DNA of 64,000 nucleotides from Owenia fusiformis. Its lineage: Eukaryota > Annelida > Polychaeta > Sabellida > Oweniidae. The notes under the pieces were generated by a model. It searched no databases. It was not told the DNA's origin and saw only the letters and a program-made list of their open reading frames with translations. The position numbers and the translations under genes were made by a program. The stretch lies in the NCBI GenBank assembly GCA_903813345.2, contig CAIIXF020000013.1, forward strand, positions 364,508-428,507, read 5' to 3'. Of this stretch, positions 43,446 through 55,394 are shown piece after piece (position 1 is the stretch's first letter; every line of letters starts with the position of its first letter).

Positions 43446-45513
43446 CTAGATTTGTGAAATTGAACAAGTTCAATTTAAGACTCCAGATTTATTTTACCTA
43501 GATAGATCATTAAAGAGCTGAGTAAGTAACTGAGTAATTAGCTGAGTAAGTACCTTAGTAGTAGTTGAGTAAGTAGCTGAGTAAGTAACTGGGTAAAAAG
43601 CTGAGTAGGTAGCTGAGTAAGTAGCTGAGTAAGTACCTGAGTTAGTAGCTGAGTAAGTTGCTAAGTAAGTAATAACTAATTAAGTAATTGAGTAAGTAGT
43701 CAAATAAGTAGCTGAGTAGGTAGAGAGGTAAAGTAGGGTATGTAGGAATTTTTGAAAGTTTATTTGATCAATCTGCATCGTGAATACTGGCAAGTGCGAA
43801 TTTCAAACTTCAAAATGGCGTAGAATCTAAACCGGGGGTCGGATTGCAATTTTTGCTACAAGTATACAAAATTTCGGAGAATATCATTGAAGTGTAGTGT
43901 CAGAATCGCAAAATAAGAAAAAACTATGAATTTGACCTAGATTTTTTAAACTAGGTATTTTGGTGTCCAAACTTTGAAGGAAAGTAGCTTTTGAGGTCCC
44001 CTTCTTCTATGGGCTTTCATTATGTTTAGCTGTACTCATTCTATATCTCGTATTTTTACACTTCAAAAAATTATTCGGTCCCATTGATTTAACATGGGGC
44101 ACCAAATTTAGCGATTTTTGAGATCTCAAAACGCCATAACTTCAGAACAAGTAGTCGGATCGAAATTTGGTTTGCAGATCTAGATTTCTGAGAAAATTCT
44201 ACCCTTAATTCATAACTCATACGTTAATTTTGGAAAACTTTTTACTTTGGCCTACTTTTTGGACACCATATCTCAAAAGTGGGTCAAAATACTTTCTGAC
44301 GGCAAAACGCTAACACTTTTAGCATACTCTTTGCTACCTGTATACAAAATTTTAAAGCAAATCATTTAAATATAGTGTCAGAATCGCAAAAATAAGGGAA
44401 AACTATAAATTTGACCTCGATTTTGACCTAGGCATTTTGGTGTCCAAATTTTGGAGCTAAGTAGCCTTAGAGGTCCCCTTCTTTAATAGGCTTTCATTAA
44501 ATTAAGCTGTACTCAGTCTATATCTTGTATTTTACACTTCAAAAAAATCTTTTTTCCCATTGCCATAACATAGGCACCAAATTTAGCGATTTTTGAGCTA
44601 TCAAAACGACATAAATTCCAAACCAAAAGCCGGATTGAAATTTAGTTTGCAGATTTGGATTCCTGAGAAAATTCTACCCTTAATTCATAACTCATACGTT
44701 AAATTTGGAGAACTTTTTAGTTTGACCTACTTTTCGGACACCATATCTCAAAAGTGGGTCAAAATACTTCCTGACGGCAAAAGGCTAACACTATAAGCAC
44801 ACTCTTGGCTACATGTACACAAATTTTCGAAGAATATAATTAATCTGTAGTGTCAGAATCGCAAAAATAAGGAAAAACTTTGAATTTGACCTAGATTTTG
44901 ACCTAGGCATTTTGGTGTCCAAATTTTTATGAAAAGAAGGTCTTGTGGTCCCTTTCTTTTATGGGCTTCCATTATGTTTAGCTGTGCTTAGTCTATATCT
45001 CGTATTTTACACTTCAAAAAAATATTTTTTCCCATTGAATTAACATGGGGCACCAAATTTAGCGATTTTTGAATTTTCAAAACGCCATAACTTCTGAACC
45101 GGTAGTCAGATCGAAATTTGGTTTTCATATTCGGAATCCTGAGAAGATTTCCCATAAGACTGATATCCTGGACATTGGATTCGGTGAAATTTTTTTTGGA
45201 CCTCGTTTTCGGACACTGATATCTCGAAATCGGTTTGAGATACCAAAAAACTAAATCGACCCTAGGTTTTCTACTTTTTTATGAGGAACACAATGAAAAA
45301 AACCAGGATCAAAAATATTGAAGGACGACCGAGATAATGGGAAAAAGTGACAAAGTACTGGATTTGACCTAGTTCTTGACCTTTGACCTAGATAAAAATT
45401 TGACCTCATTTCCCAGAAAGCCAGATACATTCCCTAGTTAATCATGTAAGCAGCTTAAAGTAAGCTCTTCTAGTTGGTGAGAAATCTGGGAAGGAGGAAG
45501 AAGAAGAAGAATA
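43446..45513 (+). repeat. 2,068-bp higher-order satellite repeat, copy 1
   Basis: It starts at ctagatttgtgaaattg and runs through the microsatellite, a truncated unit and three 475-bp units to the next identical start at 45514. The next copy is nearly identical, sharing a deletion that joins gattgcaattttt to gctacaag (near 43856 and 45921). The more distant relative at 40592 lacks that deletion. Confidence 0.92.
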
Positions 45514-47581
45514 ACTAGATTTGTGAAATTGAACAAGTTCAATTTAAGACTCCAGATCTATTTTACCTAGATAGATCAGTAAAGAGCTGAGTAAGTAACT
45601 GAGTAATTAGCTGAGTAAGTACCTTAGTAGTAGTTGAGTAAGTAGCTGAGTAAGTAACTGAGTAAAAAGCTGAGTAGGTAGCTGAGTAAGTAGCTGAGTA
45701 AGTACCTGAGTTAGTAGCTGAGTAAGTTGCTAAATAAGTAATAACTAATTAAGTAATTGAGTAAGTAGTCAAATAAGTAGCTGAGTAGGTAGAGAGGTAA
45801 AGTAGGGTATGCAGGAATTTTTGAAAGTATATTTGATCAATCTGCATCGTGAATACTGGCAAGTGCGAATTTCAAACTTCAAAATGGCGTAGAATCTAAA
45901 CCGGGGGTCGGATTGCAATTTTTGCTACAAGTATACAAAATTTCGGAGAATATCATTGAAGTGTAGTGTCAGAATCGCAAAATAAGAAAAAACTATGAAT
46001 TTGACCTAGATTTTTTAAACTAGGTATTTTGGTGTCCAAACTTTGAAGGAAAGTAGCTTTTGAGGTCCCCTTCTTCTATGGGCTTTCATCATGTTTAGCT
46101 GTACTCATTCTATATCTCGTATTTTTACACTTCAAAAAATTATTCGGTCCCATTGATTTAACATGTGGCACCAAATTTAGCGATTTTTGAGATCTCAAAA
46201 CGCCATAACTTCAGAACAAGTAGTCGGATCGAAATTTGGTTTGCAGATCTAGATTTCTGAGAAAATTCTACCCTTAATTCATAACTCATACGTTAAATTT
46301 GGAAAACTTTTTACTTTGGCCTACTTTTTGGACACCATATCTCAAAAGTGGGTCAAAATACTTTCTGACGGCAAAACGCTAACACTATTAGCATACTCTT
46401 TGCTACCTGTATACAAAATTTTAAAGCAAATCATTTAAATATAGTGTCAGAATCGCAAAAATAAGGGAAAACTATAAATTTGACCTAGATTTTGACCTAG
46501 GCATTTTGGTGTCCAAATTTTGGAGCTAAGTAGCCTTCGAGGTCCCCTTCTTTAATAGGCTTTCATTAAATTAAGCTGTACTCAGTCTATATCTTGTATT
46601 TTACACTTCAAAAAAATCTTTTTTCCCATTGCCATAACATGGGGCACCAAATTTAGCGATTTTTGAGCTATCAAAACGACATAAATTCCAAACCAAAAGC
46701 CGGATTGAAATTTGGTTTGCAGATTTGGATTCCTGAGAAAATTCTACCCTTAATTCATAACTCATACGTTAAATTTGGAGAACTTTTTAGTTTGACCTAC
46801 TTTTCGGACACCATATCTCAAAAGTGGGTCAAAATACTTCCTGACGGCAAAAGGCTTACACTATTAGCACACTCTTGGCTACATGTACACACATTTTCGA
46901 AGAATATAATTAATCTGTAGTGTCAGAATCGCAAAAATAAGGAAAAACTTTGAATTTGACCTAGATTTTGACCTAGGCATTTTGGTGTCCAAATTTTTAT
47001 GAAAAGAAGGTCTTGTGGTCCCTTTCTTTTATGGGCTTCCATTATGTTTAGCTGTGCTTAGTCTATATCTCGTATTTTAGACTTCAAAAAAATATTTTTT
47101 CCCATTGAATTAACATGGGGCACCAAATTTAGCGATTTTTGAATTTTCAAAACGCCATAACTTCTGAACCGGAAGTCAGATCGAAATTTGGTTTTCAGAT
47201 TCGGAATCCTGAGAAAATTTCCCATAAGACTGATATCCTGGACATTGGATTCGGTGAAATCTTTTTTGGACCTCGTTTTCGGACACTGATATCTCGAAAT
47301 CGGTTTGAGATACCAAAAAACTAAATCGACCCTAGGTTTTCTACTTTTTTATGAGGAACACAATGAAAAAAACCAGGATCAAAAATATTGAAGGACGACC
47401 GAGATAATGGGAAAAAGTGACAAAGTACTGGATTTGACCTAGTTCTTGACCTTTGACCTAGATAAAAATTTGACCTAATTTCCCAGAAAGCCAGATACAT
47501 TCCCTAGTTAATCATGTAAGCAGCTTAAAGTAAGCTCTTCTAGTTGGTGAGAAATCTGGGAAGGAGGAAGAAGAAGAAGAA
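45514..47581 (+). repeat. 2,068-bp higher-order satellite repeat, copy 2
   Basis: Second copy with the same order and junctions. It ends in (GAA)n(TAA)n and then diverges into the hairpin series at 47597-47820. Confidence 0.92.
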
Positions 47582-47596
47582 TAATAATAATAATAA

Positions 47597-47820
47597 TAAA
47601 GAAAACTGGCAAAAGCAATAGACTCCAGATTTTCATCTGGAGTCTAATAAAGAAAACTGACGAAAGCAATAGACTCCAGATTTTCATCTGGAGTCTAATA
47701 ATAATAATAAAGAAAACAGGCAAAAACAATAGACTCCAGATTTTCAATCTGGAGTCTAATAATAATAAAGAAAACAGGCAAAAACAATAGACTCCAGATT
47801 TTCAATCTGGAGTCTAATTA
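47597..47820 (+). repeat. Four tandem hairpin units (agactccaga...tctggagtct)
   Basis: The perfect stem-loops at 47619-47646, 47670-47697, 47730-47758 and 47789-47816 are each tagactccagat, a short ttc-type loop, then atctggagtcta. They are separated by ataataaagaaaacaggcaa-like linkers, giving units of 51-60 bp. A single copy of the hairpin with the same linker lies at 38829-38858, and half-hairpins (aagactccagat) follow each ctagatttgtgaaattg start. Confidence 0.93.
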
Positions 47821-49297
47821 TCATATTGTGTATGGTATGTTTTCCCTTCCAGCCAGAGTTTACTGCTATGAGAGAACAATACATGAGACAAGGAGGAGAG
47901 GGCTTCCTTATATGTTATCATATTGTGTATAGTATGGTTACCCTTCCAGCCAGAGTTTACTGCTATGAGAGAACAATACATGAGACAAGGAGGAGAGGGC
48001 TTTCTTATATGTTATCATATTGTGTATAGTATGGTTTCCCTTCCAGCCAGAGTTTACTGCTATGAGAGAACAATACATGAGACAAGGAGAGGGCTTCCTT
48101 ATATGTTATCATATTGTGTATAGTATGTTTTCCCTTCCAGCCAGAGTTTACTGCTATGAGAGAACAATATATGAGACAAGGAGAGGGCTTCCTTATATGT
48201 TATCATATTGTGTATAGTATGTTTTCCCTTCCAGCCAGAGTTTACTGCTATGAGAGAACAATACATGAGACAAGGAGAGGGCTTCCTTATATGTTATCAT
48301 ATTGTGTATAGTATGTTTTCCCTTCCAGCCAGAGTTTACTGCTATGAGAGAACAATACATGAGACAAGGAGAGGGCTTCCTTATATGTTATCATATTGTG
48401 TATATTATGTTTTCCCTTCCAGCCAGAGTTTACTGCTATGAGAGAACAATACATGAGACAAAGAGAGGGCTTCCTTATATGTTATCATATTGTGTATAGT
48501 ATGTTTTCCCTTCCAGCCAGAGTTTACTGCTATGAGAGAACAATATATGAGACAAGGAGAGGGCTTCCTTATATGTTATCATATTGTATATGGTATGTTT
48601 TCCCTTCCAGCCAGAGTTTACTGCTATGAGAGAACAATACATGAGACAAGGAGAGGGCTTCCTTATATGTTATCATATTGTGTATAGTATGTTTTCCCTT
48701 CAAGCCAGAGTTTACTGCTATGAGAGAACAATACATGAGACAAGGAGAGGGCTTCCTTATATGTTATCATATTGTGTATAGTATGTTTTCCCTTCCAGCC
48801 AGAGTTTACTGCTATGAGAGAACAATACATGAGACAAGGAGAGGGCTTCCTTATATGTTATCATATTGTGTATATTATGTTTTCCCTTCCAGCCAGAGTT
48901 TACTGCTATGAGAGAACAATACATGAGACAAGGAGAGGGCTTCCTTATATGTTATCATATTGTGTATAGTATGTTTTCCCATCCAGCCAGAGTTTACTGC
49001 TATGAGAGAACAATACATGAGATGAGGAGGAGAGGGCTTCCTTATATGTTATCATATTGTGTATAGTATGTTTTCCCTTCCAGCCAGAGTTTACTGCAAT
49101 GAGAGAACAATACATGAGGCAGTGAGGAGAGGGCTTCCTTATATGTTATCATATTGTGTATGGTATGTTTTCCCTTCCAGCCAGAGTTTACTGCAATGAG
49201 AGAACAATACATGAGACAAGGAGAGGGCTTCCTTATATGTTATCATATTGTGTATAGTATGTTTTCCCTTCCAGCCAGAGTTTACTGCTATGAGAGA
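47821..49297 (+). repeat. 94-97-bp array: splice acceptor plus Rit/Ric GTPase exon start, 16 copies
   Basis: Sixteen units are visible before the gap, with 94- or 97-bp steps; the ccagccagagttt marker falls near 47849, 47946, 48043, 48137 and so on to 49271. Each unit is about 30 bp of intron-like tail ending tttcccttccag, then about 63 bp that translate as [20 protein letters not shown] plus Y. That is the switch II region of a Ras-family GTPase of the Rit/Ric type, where it follows DTAGQ. The native continuation is replaced by the next intron tail, so each unit is a truncated exon. Length variants are in-frame gains of one codon (GGA or similar). No other exon of the GTPase gene was seen. 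The array runs into the assembly gap, so the copy number is a minimum. Confidence 0.88.
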
Positions 49298-49797
49298 NNN
49301 NNNNNNNNNNNNNNNNNNNNNNNNNNNNNNNNNNNNNNNNNNNNNNNNNNNNNNNNNNNNNNNNNNNNNNNNNNNNNNNNNNNNNNNNNNNNNNNNNNNN
49401 NNNNNNNNNNNNNNNNNNNNNNNNNNNNNNNNNNNNNNNNNNNNNNNNNNNNNNNNNNNNNNNNNNNNNNNNNNNNNNNNNNNNNNNNNNNNNNNNNNNN
49501 NNNNNNNNNNNNNNNNNNNNNNNNNNNNNNNNNNNNNNNNNNNNNNNNNNNNNNNNNNNNNNNNNNNNNNNNNNNNNNNNNNNNNNNNNNNNNNNNNNNN
49601 NNNNNNNNNNNNNNNNNNNNNNNNNNNNNNNNNNNNNNNNNNNNNNNNNNNNNNNNNNNNNNNNNNNNNNNNNNNNNNNNNNNNNNNNNNNNNNNNNNNN
49701 NNNNNNNNNNNNNNNNNNNNNNNNNNNNNNNNNNNNNNNNNNNNNNNNNNNNNNNNNNNNNNNNNNNNNNNNNNNNNNNNNNNNNNNNNNNNNNNNN
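49298..49797. other. Assembly gap of exactly 500 N
   Basis: A round-number run of N is the usual placeholder for a scaffold join of unknown size. Reading frames crossing it are meaningless. Confidence 0.99.
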
Positions 49798-50104
49798 GGA
49801 CCTCAAAATTTACTTTGTCTCAAAATTTGAACACTAAAAGGCCAAAGTCAAATCTAGGTCAAATTTGGAGTTTTTCCTTAATTTTGCGAATCTGACACTA
49901 CACTTTAACGATATTCCTTGAAATTTGGTCTACAAATAGCCAAAAGTATGCTTATAGTGTTAGCCTTTTGCCGTCTGAAAGTATTTTGAGCCACTTTTGA
50001 GATATGGTGTCCGAAAAGTAGGTCAAAATAAAAAAATCTCCAAATTTAACGTATGAGTTATGAATTAGGGGTGGAATTTCCTCAGGAATCCGAATCTGAA
50101 ATTG
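49798..50104 (-). repeat. 475-bp satellite unit in reverse orientation
   Basis: The reverse complement of about 35872-36185, with very few differences, including the shared variant words gattgcaatttcagattc and tcaaattttgagacaaag. The homology runs to the first base after the gap. Confidence 0.9.
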
Positions 50105-51913
50105 CAATCCGAGAAAGAGAAAATTTACTTTGAAAGATTTCACATTGCATCTATGCGGATTACATAGTCTTTATCTTATTCAGAAAACTTGAAAATCTGG
50201 GAATAAAGGTAAATAACTGTGTAAATCAGTTGATTTAAAATTGATTTAATAGAAAATTACCTGTACGCAAGGAATTCAAATATGCCATTAAATAGAAGAA
50301 AATATTGGCAAAAACACAAAATCTCATTAAAAACAAGACATAAATTAGATTTCAAAGCTATTTAGCAAACTCTTTAACGTGTCTTTGGTTCATTTTGTAT
50401 TTTTGCCTGTTGTGATCATGTGAAATTAAAAGATTCATCAGCATTTTATGATCCACAACTGTTGATTGATAATTTGGGTAAAGAAAAATTATTTTTGCTG
50501 ATAGATTATTCTTTGTTGTGATCAAGATTTAGACATCTTTAAAAGAAATTTTGAAGTTAGACTATGAATATCAAATATTTCATCATTTTTACAGAAGTTA
50601 GATTTTCAGATTGTCAACTGCTCAATATGATGATTACACATAGGGTATTGTGATCAGGCTGTTTTTATTTGGAATAATTTGTAAAATTTAATAAAAACAC
50701 AAAACATAACATACTTTAAAATAAAAATATCCTCTTTTATTTATATAATATTAAACAACATATATCATGTATAATATATGACCATATGACAACTATTTAC
50801 ATATGGAAACTACAATTCAACATAATAACATAAAAATACAAGTAGCTGAACAAAATTCAGATACATGTAGCTGAACAAAATACAGATACAAGCAGCTGAA
50901 CAAAATACAGTAGCTGAACAAACCAACATGAAATTCTATTACAATTTCTTAAATTGTTACATGCACATGTATTTGTTGTAAATTTAATCACATTAAATGC
51001 ACAATTGAAACATGTGAAGTCTTAAGTCAGTTAATAATCCTTATAAAGACTTTAACATTATGATTGTAACATCAAAAATGTGGAAGACATTGTCTATTAC
51101 TCACAGTACTAGCCATTAATATTGCAGATACTTTAGTGACCGGTTTTGTAGTTATTGTAAAAATCTGGAGAATACATGTATGTCGCAACATGTCTTTCAA
51201 AAATATTCAGTGGCTGGTTTAGAATAAGGATATGAGGACATTTTCTTTGGTAACACATGTATCTAGGGTAACCAGATTAGAAAATTATGTACCATTTTAC
51301 AAAAACATTATTAGGCTGTTAAATTACAATTATATTACTTTTGATTACAATTTACACTTTAATAACAAAATGTATCCTGTAATTACTAAACTACTTTGTG
51401 AAATAAATATGACACATAGTTTATAATGTTACATGCTTGTCATGTATTCATGTCATTAATTAAAAACAATCGGTATATAATATTTACAATACTGTATATA
51501 TAATAATATATAAATACTTTACCTACAAAATGTTTTCTGTACATTCATACTTCAAAGATTATACATACACTTTTATTTAGCTATTTTAATACCACATGAA
51601 CAACTACGATCTGCAGATAAGGTTGTGAAAACAGAAATGATTGACAGAAAACTGGAAGAACAAATGTACTCCACAGAGAAGTTGTTAACACCAATGAAAC
51701 TGTTTTCAAGCATCTTAATAATGTATTGATTAATGATTGTTTCAATCTATATATTTGGCTTGATTTTTAATCAATATTAAATATATTAATGAATTAACAT
51801 ATAATTATTCACATCTATGATGTTTTAGTAGGGGATACTTAAAAGTAAGCAAAGTAGTAGTACTAACACAGCACTTTACTTGACCATTATTGGTTCAAGT
51901 GAAAGACAGATTA
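50105..51913 (-). other. Non-coding flank of the right arm
   Basis: Reverse partner of about 30650-31728, with one extra segment at about 50628-51361. No gene seen. Confidence 0.6.
50628..51361. other. Segment of about 735 bp present only in the right arm
   Basis: In the left arm, the sequence equivalent to 50627 continues straight into the equivalent of 51362. The junctions carry the word aata on both sides (ctcaata and ttaataac), which could be a 4-bp target duplication. The inside has four copies of gtagctgaacaaaatacag-like words and no coding frame of note. Confidence 0.6.
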
Positions 51914-53213
51914 CAACCTAAAATGAAAAATTTTGCGGGAGATTTCAAAAAATTGCGGTACTTTAACGGGAGTTTTTTTCAAAATCCTGTAGTTTTTAAA
52001 AAAAAACGGGAGTTTTTTGAAAAAACGGGAGTTTTGACGGGAGATTTAAAAACAACGGGAGTTTTTGCAGTAAATTTTGAAAAAACGCTAGTTTTTACGG
52101 AAGATTTTGAAAAACCTGGAGCTTCTACGGGAGATTTTTAAAAAAGGTATTTTTCTGAAAAAACGGGAGTTTTTACGGTAGATTCTGAAAAAACGGGAGT
52201 TTTTACGGTAGATTTCTGAAAAAACGGGAGTTTTTATAGTAGATTCTGAAAAAACGGGAGTTTTTACGGTAGATTTCTGAAAAAATGGGAGTTTTTACGG
52301 TAGATTTTGAAAAAACGGGAGTTTTTACGGTAGTTTTCTGAAAAAACAGGAGTTTTTACTTTAGATTTGGAAAACACTGGAGTTTTTACGGTAGATTTGA
52401 AAGGAACGGGAGTTCTTACGGTAGTTTCTGAAAAAACAGGTGTTTTTACGGTAGATTTTGAAAAAACAGGAGTTTTAACGATAGATTTCTGAAAAACGGG
52501 AGGTTTTACGGTAGATTTTGAAAAAGCATTGAATCCAGCGATTTAATTATTTACAATTATTATGACGCATGCGCAGTTAATAAATTAATTAGAACTTATA
52601 ACCTAAGATAGATGTCACTTACGTTCATTATTTCACAGCAGTTCCTACCCATAATGCGCCTTATATTGCGGGAATATTTTGTTTAGCGCCATATAAAAAA
52701 CAAAATGTATTCTCCCGACAGAAGTATGACAGAATATGAACTGGACCCCGTTTGTGGACATTTTGTGTGCAAACTTATACCGAACTGATCGCAGAAAAGC
52801 AATTTGAATCATGGGAATGAAGTACTTTTAAGTTATTTATGAAAGTATCGATAGTGAACCATGGGAGCCAATCCTTCTTGGAGTATAAGAAAGAAGCGTG
52901 CCTGCAATAATCAAGGTCACAAATTTGTCAAATTCCTTTTAAATACAGTAGATTTCGACAGCAAAAAACGGAGATTTTACGGTAGTTATACCAAGAATAC
53001 GGGAGATTTTACGGGAGTTATACCAGAAAAAGGGAGATTTTACGGCCATATTTTTAAAAAAAATTACGGGAGATTTTAGTAGAAATACGGTACGGGGGTT
53101 TACAGGAGTTTTTACGGGAGAGAAAACGGTACGGGAGTTTGGTATTTTTTACGGAAAAACAAAAAATTTACGGGAGATTCCCGTAAAAAAACGGGAGGTT
53201 GGCAAGTCTGGTA
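51914..53213. mobile_element. Insertion with acgggagttttt minisatellite, right arm only
   Basis: The left arm has the empty site (gtgaaagacagattaccaaa, reverse of about 30650-30670). Here it is split as gattac / taccaaat, giving a possible 3-bp tac duplication. The outer parts consist of roughly 30-35-bp units with aaaacgggagtttttacggt. The middle (about 52540-52900) is unique and includes tgacgcatgcgcag. An open frame from the ATG at 52861 is mostly repeat-derived, so no protein is claimed. Confidence 0.75.
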
Positions 53214-53929
53214 CCAAATCAGTAAAATAAATATACAGTTGTTTTCATCATAACAGTGTACATACTGCAATAGATGCATAGTATTGTCTTCAGCTAGAAA
53301 CCACTAAAGAAGACAATAGACCTACACCATCCCACCATTTGGAACATCAAAGAAACCACCATATATTAATCAGATTCATGATGTCATTGGTTGTATAATG
53401 TAGCTAGCAATGTGTTTAAGCAAAAATAACTGCTTATTTTGAAAAGTACAACCAATGGCATCATTAATCTAGCCAAAATATCATAGTTGATCCTTGATAT
53501 ACCAAAATGTGTCAGATTTTATTGGAAAGGTCTATTACACACAATCTACGTACAGTACATGAGTTTAATTTTGACACAATTGTGACTTATGAACCTATGA
53601 ATCAAAGTTATCTCTGATCATTTTGTTTTAAAAAAGTTTAACAAAAATGTTTCGATTGTCAATTTCTTTCAATCTGAACACTAAGATTGTAAATAACATC
53701 AACACATGGCTACTATACAAAGAACTCATTTTGTTCAACATAAAACAAACTACACTACAAATTAATGGCACTTTATACATCACAATTAATTTCTTACTCT
53801 GTATCATAAATGTTAATTATCTAGGTATAACTTAACAGCACTTAAGATCAATTAAAATAAAATGAATGCTTAATAACTGACATGATGAGAGCACATAGGA
53901 TATGCATATGATGAAACCACAACAATCAT

Positions 53930-54330
53930 GATTATTTGTAATTGTTTGTCACACAAATCATCATCTTTTGTCATGAAGTCACACTTATCATGATCATTTA
54001 TAATAAAGCAACACCCATCATGATTTTCTGTAATGAAGTCACACAATGCTTTTTTATTTGCAATGAAGTCACACAAATCATCATCTTTTGCAATGAAGTC
54101 ACACTAATCATGATCATTTGCAATGAAGTCACACAAATTATGATTATTTGCAATGAAGTCACACAGATCACGATTATCTGCAATGAAGTCACACAAATCA
54201 TGATTATTTGTAAGAAGTCAAGCCAATCATTATTATTTGTAAGGAAGCGAGCCAATTATGATTGCTTGCGATGACAGCACACCAAACATGATTAATTCTG
54301 ATGAAAGCACACCAATTATGATTATCGAAA
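53930..54330 (-). repeat. 30-bp minisatellite, right-arm copy
   Basis: Reverse-complement partner of the arrays at 28240-28640 and 29466-29866, present once here. Units are of the type tgcaatgaagtcacacaaat plus catgattatt. Confidence 0.9.
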
Positions 54331-55394
54331 GTAAATGAGTGTACATAATCAAATGATTTAATAGATATAAATAAAATATTGAATGCACATCATGCATGAT
54401 TATCTATACAGCAGTTATGTGTTGTTTTCTGTCTCACATAATATTATATTGTACAAGTAGTTAACTATACACAAGACCCTGGCTCCTGGTGTGAAATACA
54501 AACAGTTTTATATAAATACTATAGGTTTACATATCTGATTGAGGCACATTATAGATTGTCATGATTTACCCTTGTGTGATCACTCTCCATCTGAACTGAT
54601 TGTCATCCAAACAAGCTGCACCAAATTAACATGGTACATGACTGATTGAATTTTGAATTATTCAAATTTGATAACTTTACAAATATCAATATTTGAGGTA
54701 TGATTGATATGAGTGAATATATTAAATGAACTTTGTCAGCTATTCATCAACCTGTTCTTAAATATCATTTCACATTTTATAATTCATTTGTAGAACACAG
54801 CTGTTTTAAATTTCACGTAGCTGTATGACAATCAGCTGTTAACAGCAGCTTCAATACAAGTAACATACATTTCTGTACATATTTCAAAATCTAAAACTGT
54901 ATCTATGATCTGTCTCTACAACATTATTGATGGTAGGCTTATATGTACACAAAGCTTTTTCAACTACAATACTGCTTATATACATTCTCATTTCAGGCAA
55001 GTTTTAACATGAGGTTCTTAATATTGGACTCTTGTTGACATCAAAACTTGATGCAATTTATATACATTTTGAATATTTGAATTATGACCCCATAAGTCAT
55101 CTCAAGCATATACTTAACATATTTTCAAAATGTTTGATAACATGTTATAAATGTTTTGATTGGCAGATTGAGGGTTTGGCGATGGGGTAATAAATGCTAT
55201 AATTGGGTCCTTTTCCACAGCTGCTAGGGCCAATTGATTACTGGCTGGACTGCAAGTTTGATCATTAAATCCAAATATCAGACATTGTGCGCAGCGTATG
55301 ACCATGCAGGTCACTTTCTCATGTTAAATGTGAGCACAACTGATATGACTGATATCTGTTTACAAGTATAGTATATGTATCACCAAGGTGACTA
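54331..55394 (-). other. 3' flank of the RECK - copy
   Basis: Partner of 27329-28230. About 54465-54645 replaces a shorter left-arm stretch (28080-28110). No gene seen. Confidence 0.6.

Larger units (their letters stand above)
33740..47580 (+). repeat. 475-bp satellite array with higher-order structure
   Basis: A unit of about 475 bp recurs. The marker ttgcagattcggattcctga or a close variant falls near 37441, 37921, 38396, then 41003, 41478, 41953, 42428, and 44177, 44649, 45125, with spacings of 472-480 bp. Each unit has an acttccgaaccggaagt palindrome-like word, a catatctcaaaagtggg word and tgacctagattttgaccta. Interruptions are (GAA)n/(TAA)n tracts and (gtagctgagtaa)n microsatellites. Units differ by 5-15 percent by eye. 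Open frames of 60-85 codons in many units share the same translated words because the units share ancestry. Confidence 0.93.

Noticed and set aside
34277-47324. Recurrent 60-85-codon frames in the 475-bp satellite (words such as TYFSDTISQKWVKIL)
   Set aside because: They recur because the DNA unit recurs. Frames break differently in different units, and no start context, splice signal or known domain is seen.
47826-49297. Overlapping 65-77-codon frames in the 94-bp array as real proteins
   Set aside because: They arise from reading a 94-bp unit through successive frames. Only the 21-residue Rit/Ric-like part has meaning, as a truncated exon.
49154-49895. Open frames running through the N gap
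   Set aside because: Ns carry no information, and the frames join unrelated contigs.
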